Of a stretch of 17,961 nucleotides of DNA, positions 14,152 through 17,961 are shown piece after piece. The position numbers and the translations under genes are program-made. How positions within the stretch are numbered: the first letter of the stretch is position 1; every line of letters begins with the position of its first letter. Source of the DNA: CAYGWP01 sp964353455. Lineage in GTDB: Bacteria; Planctomycetota; Phycisphaerae; FEN-1346. The notes beneath the pieces were generated by a model, which was not told the DNA's origin, searched no databases, and saw only the letters and a program-made list of their open reading frames with translations. The DNA is taken from assembly GCA_964353455.1 (NCBI GenBank), contig CAYGWP010000007.1, forward strand, positions 1 to 17,961, in the 5' to 3' direction.

Positions 14152-15219
14152 ATGACGCGAATCGACCGGCAAGTCCGGGGCGTGCTTCAGGAAGGCGTCG
14201 TGATCCCTGCACATCCGCTTGCGCTGGATGCCCGCCGGCGACTGGACGAGCGCCGCCAGCGCGCCCTGAGCCGCTACTACATTGCGGCCGGGGCCGGCGG
14301 CCTGGCCGTCGGCGTCCACACGACGCAATTCCAGATCCGCGACCCGGCGGTGGGGCTCCTCCGCCCGGTCCTCCAACTGGCCGCAGAGGAGATGGACCGC
14401 GCCGACCCCGCACGCCGCCGGCCGCTCGTCCGGATCGCCGGCATCTGCGGACGCACGCGACAGGCCGTGGCCGAGGCCCGACTCGCACGCGACCTCGGCT
14501 ACCACGCCGGCCTGCTCAGCCTCGGCGCCCTCAGGCACCAGGGCGAGGCCGACCTCATCGCTCACTGCCGCGCGGTCGCACGCATCATCCCGGTCATGGG
14601 CTTCTACCTTCAACCGGCCGTCGGCGGCCGCGTGCTGCCGTACGGTTTCTGGCGAGAGTTCCTTGAGATTGAGAATGTTGTGGCCGTCAAGATCGCCCCG
14701 TTCAACCGGTACCAGACCCTCGACGTGGTCCGCGCTGCGGCCGAGTCGGGCAGGCGAGACGTGGCCCTCTACACCGGCAACGATGACAATATCGTGATGG
14801 ACCTGGTCACGCCGTATCGTCTGCGGGTCGGCGGCCGATGGATAGAGCGGCGCATGGTCGGCGGACTCCTCGGACACTGGGCCGTCTGGACGCGCCGGGC
14901 CGTCGAACTCCTGGACAGGTGCCATCGTCTCTCGGCACGCGGCGGGGCCGTCCCGCCGTCGCTCCAGCGGCTGGCCGTGGAGGTCACCGACTCAAACGCA
15001 GCCATCTTCGACTGCGCCAACGCCTTCGCCGGCTGCATCGTCGGAATCCACGAGGTCCTCCGGCGGCAGGGCCTTCTGGCCGGCACGTGGTGCCTCGACC
15101 CGCGCCAGCGCCTCAAGGCCGGCCAGCGCAGGGAAATCGACCGCGTCATCGCCGCCTATCCCCACCTTACCGACGATGCCTTCGTTGCCGCCCACCGCGA
15201 CGAGTGGCTGCGCGGATAG
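14152..15219 (+). CDS. Dihydrodipicolinate synthase (DHDPS)/N-acetylneuraminate lyase-family aldolase
   Basis: The 355-residue protein is a class I aldolase-type TIM barrel. The Schiff-base lysine is K180 (NVVAVKIAPFNRYQT), and the tyrosine that assists it is probably Y152 (VMGFYLQP). The N-terminal strand GVVIPAHPLALD and GGLAVGVHTTQF take the place of the usual GTxVxxxTPF and GTTGE regions, so the substrate is not simply pyruvate plus aspartate semialdehyde. It is longer than canonical DHDPS (about 290-300). Pairing with an epimerase-like protein suggests sugar-acid breakdown (inference). A 51-bp piece of its 3' end (15101-15151) is repeated at 16435-16485. Confidence 0.88.
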   Translation: MTRIDRQVRGVLQEGVVIPAHPLALDARRRLDERRQRALSRYYIAAGAGGLAVGVHTTQFQIRDPAVGLLRPVLQLAAEEMDRADPARRRPLVRIAGICGRTRQAVAEARLARDLGYHAGLLSLGALRHQGEADLIAHCRAVARIIPVMGFYLQPAVGGRVLPYGFWREFLEIENVVAVKIAPFNRYQTLDVVRAAAESGRRDVALYTGNDDNIVMDLVTPYRLRVGGRWIERRMVGGLLGHWAVWTRRAVELLDRCHRLSARGGAVPPSLQRLAVEVTDSNAAIFDCANAFAGCIVGIHEVLRRQGLLAGTWCLDPRQRLKAGQRREIDRVIAAYPHLTDDAFVAAHRDEWLRG

Positions 15220-15245
15220 AGCGTTTCACGACGTAACAGTTCACC

Positions 15246-15278
15246 GTCAAGGCAATCAAGGTGTGTGTCACCGGAACT
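15246..15278 (+). repeat. REP-like sequence, copy 1 of the AGTTCCGGTG family
   Basis: This 33-nt sequence contains the small hairpin GGTG-TGTGT-CACC followed by CGGAACT. It matches 17102-17134 at 29 of 33 positions in the same orientation, and its right 21 nt match the inverted copy at 16869-16890 with one difference. The other two copies bound a transposase remnant, so this is probably a REP sequence of that transposase family. Confidence 0.8.
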
Positions 15279-15280
15279 AA

Positions 15281-15349
15281 TCGAACGAACTCAACAAGCG
15301 TTACCTGGACACGAAGCGCCGCAAACAGGGACACCTGCTGGAAGAGTAA
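15281..15349 (+). pseudogene. Possible C-terminal remnant of an unidentified gene
   Basis: A 22-codon frame between two TAA codons reads SNELNKRYLDTKRRKQ and ends GHLLEE. The charged, helical look resembles the tail of a real protein (perhaps a transposase) more than random GC-rich sequence, but nothing upstream supports a gene and I cannot name it. Confidence 0.25.
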
Positions 15350-15366
15350 TGCGACGGGCACATCGA

Positions 15367-15660
15367 CTACTTCGCATGCAATGCCGCCAGGACTGCCCGC
15401 GGGTTGCGTGCGGCCACCCGAAGCAGCGCCTTGGCGGGCCCTTCCGGTTTGCGTCGGCCTTGTTCCCAATTCTGAAGGGTACGAGTGCTGACCCCTATCA
15501 TGGCGGCAAACTCGCCTTGCGTCACTCCCAGTTTGCTGCGCACCTTCTTGATTGCAGGAGGATGCACAACATGCACGCGGCTTGGAGGGCGCCGCCCCGC
15601 CTTGATCTCGCCAGCCTCACGGATGCTGGCAACAAGTTTGTCGAACTCTTGATTTCTCAT
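15367..15660 (-). CDS. higA: HigA-type antitoxin, XRE-family helix-turn-helix
   Basis: The 97-residue protein has a DNA-binding helix-turn-helix at about residues 38-75 (VRSKLGVTQGEFAAMIGVST then RTLQNWEQGRRKPEGPA), followed by the tail ALLRVAARNPRAVLAAL that is usual for HigA-type antitoxins. I chose the ATG at 15660 (MRNQEFDKL); longer readings run into the toxin gene. Its start overlaps the toxin stop in an ATGA (15657-15660), so the order is toxin first, antitoxin second, as in higBA operons. It should neutralise the toxin and repress the shared promoter, where a palindrome sits between -35 and -10. Confidence 0.9.
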   Translation of the reverse strand: MRNQEFDKLVASIREAGEIKAGRRPPSRVHVVHPPAIKKVRSKLGVTQGEFAAMIGVSTRTLQNWEQGRRKPEGPAKALLRVAARNPRAVLAALHAK

Positions 15661-15974
15661 TCCAGATACTCCTTCACCACGGCACGCAGCCGCCTCAGTT
15701 GGTCCGGCGTAAGGTCGTCTTGCTCCGTTTTTCGGTATGGAAACAGCATGAAGACGGTATCCCTGGCGTCCCAGTAGTAGTAGATTACTCGCAGCGACCC
15801 GCGCTTGCCCGCGCCAGGAAGTCTCCATCGGATTTTGCGCAAGCCCCCGCTTGCCTGAATGAGATCGCCCGCGTCCGGCCGGAGCATAAGAGCGCTTTGA
15901 AGCGCGCGGTACTCTTCATCGGGCAGAAGCCGCTTGATCTCTTTCGTGAAAATGCCGGTCTCGATGAAGATCAC
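15657..15974 (-). CDS. higB: HigB/RelE-type toxin of a type II toxin-antitoxin pair
   Basis: The 105-residue protein matches the RelE/HigB2-like family along its whole length: IFIETGIFTKEIKRLLPDEE, then YRALQSALMLRPDAGDLI, SGGLRKIRWRLPGAGKRG, and LRVIYYYWDARDTVFMLFPY with a basic, acidic-tailed end. Members are ribosome-dependent or free mRNA interferases; conserved basic residues (RKIRWR, KRGSLR) fit the RNA-cutting site. The start is GTG (15974), which gives the family N-terminus directly. The promoter -10 ends only 7 nt before it, so the mRNA is probably leaderless. The antitoxin gene follows with a 4-nt overlap. Confidence 0.9.
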   Translation of the reverse strand: MIFIETGIFTKEIKRLLPDEEYRALQSALMLRPDAGDLIQASGGLRKIRWRLPGAGKRGSLRVIYYYWDARDTVFMLFPYRKTEQDDLTPDQLRRLRAVVKEYLE

Positions 15975-15981
15975 ACGGAAT

Positions 15982-16009
15982 ATTGTACGCCAATGGCGTA
16001 GCGCGTCAA
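15982..16009 (-). promoter_or_regulatory. Toxin-antitoxin promoter with palindromic operator and leaderless start
   Basis: On the minus strand, TTGACG (16004-16009) and TACAAT (15982-15987) are 16 nt apart. Only 7 nt separate the -10 from the GTG of the toxin, so transcription should begin at or within a base or two of the start codon. A perfect palindrome TACGCC-AAT-GGCGTA (15986-16000) fills the spacer and overlaps the -10, the expected place for the HigA-type repressor to bind. Confidence 0.7.
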
Positions 16010-16058
16010 GAGAATACTCTGAACTTACCCACGACGGTTGTGGCCGCAGTTCGTGGCA

Positions 16059-16303
16059 GCCCCCGAAGGGGGCGTGAGATAATAGCCCACGGCGTAAGCC
16101 GTGGGTGGACGTACGGGCCAGTCACATTTCAGTATTTCAGCTGCAAAGCCCCTTTAGGGGCGGCAGAATCGGAGGCGGCATCAGACCTCCCCAGGGCTTG
16201 ACAGGGAACGTTTCTATCGCCCCCTTCGGGGGCTCAGGCGGAAGGGGGACGTTGCGTTCCCACGGCTTACGCCGTGGGCTATTATCTGTCGTGCCTTCGG
16301 CAC
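16059..16303. repeat. Array of six hairpins arranged as a large inverted repeat (planctomycete-type palindrome)
   Basis: In order: GCCCCC-GAA-GGGGGC (16059-16073), CCCACGGC-GTAA-GCCGTGGG (16086-16105), GCCCC-TTTA-GGGGC (16148-16161), GCCCCC-TTC-GGGGGC (16219-16233), CCCACGGC-TTAC-GCCGTGGG (16259-16278) and GTGCC-TTC-GGCAC (16291-16303). A 28-bp arm (16078-16105) is repeated perfectly in inverted orientation at 16259-16286. No frame across it looks coding. I recall the GATAATAGCCCACGG motif as frequent between genes in planctomycete genomes. Confidence 0.85.
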
Positions 16304-16408
16304 TCAAAGCATCTGCCACTAAGAACGGCCACACCCCCCGCGACGGTTGGGCTGTGAGCGTGTCATTGACGATCAGTCGCCACCGTGCAGATGACGCAAT
16401 CTATTGCG

Positions 16409-16429
16409 AAAAGGTTCCTGACACCTTTT
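16409..16429 (+). repeat. Small AT-flanked hairpin, terminator-like
   Basis: AAAAGGT (16409-16415) and ACCTTTT (16423-16429) pair across the loop TCCTGAC, and the T-run continues to 16431. It resembles a bidirectional rho-independent terminator and also the GGTGTCAGGxACC type of REP hairpin. On the minus strand it lies about 120 bp past the stop of the zinc-ribbon gene. Confidence 0.5.
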
Positions 16430-16434
16430 TTCTC

Positions 16435-16485
16435 CGCGCCAGCGCCTCAGGGCCGGCCAGCGCAGGGAGATCGACCGCGTCATCG
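16435..16485 (+). pseudogene. Displaced 51-bp copy of the 3' part of the DHDPS-family gene
   Basis: These 51 nt match 15101-15151 with two mismatches, in the same orientation, 1334 bp downstream of the original. The copy corresponds to the segment RQRLKAGQRREIDRVI near the end of the aldolase. Similarity stops abruptly on both sides. It is a fragment of a duplicated or recombined gene copy with no function visible. Confidence 0.88.
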
Positions 16486-16526
16486 GCCTCTGTCAGTGTG
16501 GCCCCCATCATGGCCGATAGCGCCGG

Positions 16527-16548
16527 CCGCTGCAAGCGGTTGTTAGAC
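16527..16548 (-). other. Possible half of an integron attC recombination site
   Basis: Read on the minus strand, the stop codon TAG of the zinc-ribbon gene is followed at once by GTCTAAC (16548-16542). This fits the attC R'' consensus RYYYAAC. A 5-nt spacer and an L''-like segment ending GCAGCGG (16533-16527) follow, as at the 3' end of an integron gene cassette. No complementary L'/R' half (ending GTTRRRY) is seen further along; the duplicated aldolase fragment begins about 40 nt on. It could be chance. Confidence 0.35.
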
Positions 16549-16848
16549 CTATTTCCATACTCGCCGTCCGCATCCAGAGCAATAGGGCACCGACTCCATG
16601 TAGACGTAGTAGATGACTCCGGGAATGAGGAAAGCCATAAGCAAGATTATGCAAAGGAGCACCTCGCCAACACCTTGAAGTCCGCGTACCTTGCCCACGG
16701 CCTGCGCGCCACAGTGTGGACACGGGAGAGCACCTGGAACAGCGGGAGCACTGGAAATCTCCCGCTTGATGGGACGACCACAGTGGGGGCAGGTCGGTGC
16801 TTCAGATGAAACTTTGCTTCCGCAGTCAGGACATGCAATGAGCGGCAT
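16549..16848 (-). CDS. Small membrane zinc-ribbon protein
   Basis: The 99-residue protein starts LIACPDCGSKVSSEAPTCPHCG, a complete zinc ribbon (C6/C9, C20/C23). A second CxxC pair (C43/C46) is separated from its likely partner pair (C90/C93) by a membrane segment (about residues 63-83, VLLCIILLMAFLIPGVIYYVY). The second ribbon would therefore have to form across, or beside, the membrane. A good AGGAGGA ribosome site lies 9-10 nt before the ATG at 16848. The function is unknown. A REP-like sequence (16869-16890) lies just upstream, and an attC-like half site abuts the stop codon, so it may be a former integron cassette. Confidence 0.82.
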   Translation of the reverse strand: MPLIACPDCGSKVSSEAPTCPHCGRPIKREISSAPAVPGALPCPHCGAQAVGKVRGLQGVGEVLLCIILLMAFLIPGVIYYVYMESVPYCSGCGRRVWK

Positions 16849-16887
16849 ATCGGAGTTCCTCCTCGTCGAGTTCCGGTGACATACACC

Positions 16888-17071
16888 TTATCTCCCCCCG
16901 GCCGCTCTGGGACCGGGCTTGCGGGGGCGCGGGAGGCGGGTCAGGCGATGTTCCAGGTCGGGGATATGTCTTATAGTCCTCGTCGCAGAAGAACGTCTGC
17001 TGCCGCCGGTTCCCCCTCTCTTTAACATGGTGCGGCGCCCCCGCAACCGCCACTCGTGCCGGCCGAGTCAT
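16888..17071 (-). pseudogene. Internally deleted REP-associated transposase (second RAYT lineage)
   Basis: From ATG 17071, the first 38 codons read MTRPARVAVAGAPHHVKERG then NRRQQTFFCDEDYKTY, the classic N-terminus of Y1 transposases (transposase_17/IS200-like, RAYT). Similarity then stops. One frame over, DLEHRLTRLPRPRKPGPR followed by AAGGR and a TAA (16888-16890) looks like the C-terminal tail of the same family. About 150-200 residues, including the HUH motif, are missing, so the product is inactive. The start differs from that of the intact RAYT at 3853-4446, so it is a separate lineage. Confidence 0.75.
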
Positions 17072-17101
17072 GCCGCCACCGTAACCCCGCCGACCGCCTC
17101 G

Positions 17102-17134
17102 GTCAAGGCAATTAAGGTGCGCGGCACCGGAACT
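17102..17134 (+). repeat. REP-like sequence, copy 3 of the AGTTCCGGTG family
   Basis: Matches 15246-15278 at 29 of 33 positions in the same orientation and forms GGTGC-GCG-GCACC. It is the right boundary of the decayed transposase element. Confidence 0.8.
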
Positions 17135-17170
17135 CCAAAACTCCAAACGGCGCGACGGTCTTTACTTTCG

Positions 17171-17478
17171 CTCGCCGGGTCGAACCCGGCGAGGACTTCC
17201 CAATGGACATTACTTTTACAGGATTTGTCCGCCTTGTCTGCCCAGGCCCCGGCGGGGCGGACTGCGCTCAAGCCACGTCCGCAAGGGCGTGATAGGCGAA
17301 GGGTCGCATCCCACACATTTCTTTCTTCTGTTCTCAGCCGTCAGCCCCGGCGGGGCGTCTGAAAGGCGTTCAGTCGCCCCTCCGGGGCTCAACAAACAAA
17401 AAAAGAGAAAGGGGGGTGGGGGCGCGGCCTACCCCGGGCTCGCGCCGCGGGGCTACTATCAAGCGCCCCAGGCGGGGC
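17171..17478. repeat. Cluster of GC hairpins in non-coding DNA
   Basis: CTCGCCGGG / CCCGGCGAG with loop TCGAA (17171-17193) is followed by GCCCC-GGC-GGGGC twice (17246-17258, 17344-17356), GCCCC-TCC-GGGGC (17376-17388) and GCCCC-AGGC-GGGGC (17465-17478). The spacing is irregular. The type resembles intergenic palindromic repeats seen in planctomycetes and related phyla; no gene is evident. Confidence 0.6.
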
Positions 17479-17961
17479 TTCATAGGGTCGGACGGCCCTG
17501 TTGTTTTTCCCCCAGTACCCCTCTCTGCGTCCATCTTTGTAATCTGCGGATGATCCGTTGTTGCCTCTCTGTTCAATCCGCAATCCGCCTTCGCCGAGGC
17601 TACGGCGGACAAGTCCGCAATCGAGATTGCCTACCATATATGGTATTCGCCCGCCCCTCCGACCCCCTACTAATGGTATGGCATGATGCCTGGCACCTGA
17701 TTATTTTTCGCGCTTGCGGAGGGCAAAACGCACGTAAGTGTTTTTGCAAAAATGGCACTTACGAACGGAGAGGGACGAAGGGACGCAGGGACGAAGGCAC
17801 GAAGGGAACAACGAAACGGCAAAGGCAACGACGGTGAAAAGTGCAAAGTGAAAAGTGCGGAGTGAACGGCAAAGCGGCAACGGCGGGAATCGGGATCGGG
17901 CATCTGGCAACCGGGAGAGGCACGCGGCCGCCAAGCCTGAAACACCGAATCCGAAGTCGGC
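17479..17961. other. Non-coding tail with low-complexity purine-rich DNA
   Basis: No gene is supported. An 8-bp inverted repeat CGTAAGTG / CACTTACG (17733-17740, 17756-17763) surrounds an inner TTTTTGCAAAAA. From about 17764 to 17890 the plus strand is purine-rich with degenerate short repeats (GGGACGAA-like, then AAGTGCAAAGTG-like). The open frame crossing it on the plus strand (17289-17837) translates to low-complexity Gly/Arg/Lys sequence and is not a credible protein. Confidence 0.6.

Larger units (their letters stand above)
16869..17134 (-). mobile_element. Decayed RAYT-type element with inverted REP-like ends
   Basis: The left end 16869-16890 (starts AGTTCCGGTG) is the inverted partner of the right end 17102-17134 (ends GGCACCGGAACT), each with a small GGTG/CACC hairpin. 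Between them is an internally deleted transposase gene (16888-17071, minus strand). The layout, two REP-like ends around a shrunken transposase, resembles a MITE-like derivative of a RAYT element. A third copy of the end sequence stands alone at 15246-15278. Confidence 0.65.

Noticed and set aside
12916..14925. Minus-strand 669-codon open frame
   Set aside because: It spans two clear plus-strand genes in opposite orientation and has the low-complexity His/Arg/Ala composition of an antisense frame.
17171..17193. tRNA T-arm-like stem (CCGGG-TCGAA-CCCGG)
   Set aside because: No acceptor, D or anticodon arms could be found around it; it is better explained as one of the local GC hairpins.
17289..17837. 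Plus-strand 182-codon open frame
   Set aside because: It crosses several GC hairpins and a low-complexity tract; the translated sequence looks like repeat-derived noise.

Overview
The window is high-GC DNA, most likely from a member of the Planctomycetota (perhaps a Phycisphaerae-like lineage). This is inferred from three things. One is a prepilin-type protein with the C-terminal H-x9-DG signature. Another is the GC-rich palindromes in nearly every intergenic gap, including the GATAATAGCCCACGG / CCGTGGG type that I associate from memory with planctomycete genomes. The third is the mix of Tat-exported, lipoprotein and HEAT-repeat proteins. No rRNA, tRNA, CRISPR array or replication origin was seen.

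Layout. Bases 281-8116 are all on the minus strand. In transcription order they hold a small CBM48-type glycan-binding-fold protein; a GAF histidine kinase plus single-domain response regulator with a near-consensus promoter; a Tat-lipoprotein aldo/keto reductase; a Y1/HUH REP-associated transposase (RAYT); and a glycosyltransferase of the tRNA-queuosine mannosyltransferase family, which overlaps a MutT-type Nudix hydrolase and is followed by a large secreted proline-rich protein. Three 85-90 bp palindromic elements (REPINs: two REP hairpins in inverted orientation) lie here. Two tightly bracket the RAYT gene, and a third lies 1 kb away between the reductase and the response regulator.

Bases 8315-15219 are on the plus strand: an archaeal/eukaryotic-type prolyl-tRNA synthetase (GTG start), a HEAT-repeat lipoprotein overlapping a prepilin-like protein, a two-domain GNAT acetyltransferase carrying an in-frame palindrome, and a pair made of an extended-SDR (epimerase-like) protein and a DHDPS-family aldolase. 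The last pair may act together on a sugar-acid substrate.

Bases 15220-17961 are an accessory patchwork. It contains a HigB/HigA-type toxin-antitoxin pair whose promoter looks leaderless and carries a palindromic operator; a 245-bp array of six hairpins; a 51-bp displaced copy of the end of the DHDPS-family gene; a membrane zinc-ribbon gene ending directly on what looks like half of an integron attC site; and the internally deleted remains of a second RAYT bounded by inverted REP-like ends. The last 890 bases hold no convincing gene.

The most interesting theme is the coexistence of several distinct palindrome families, at least two of them physically linked to RAYT transposases (one intact, one decayed). 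One further palindrome has become part of a coding sequence.
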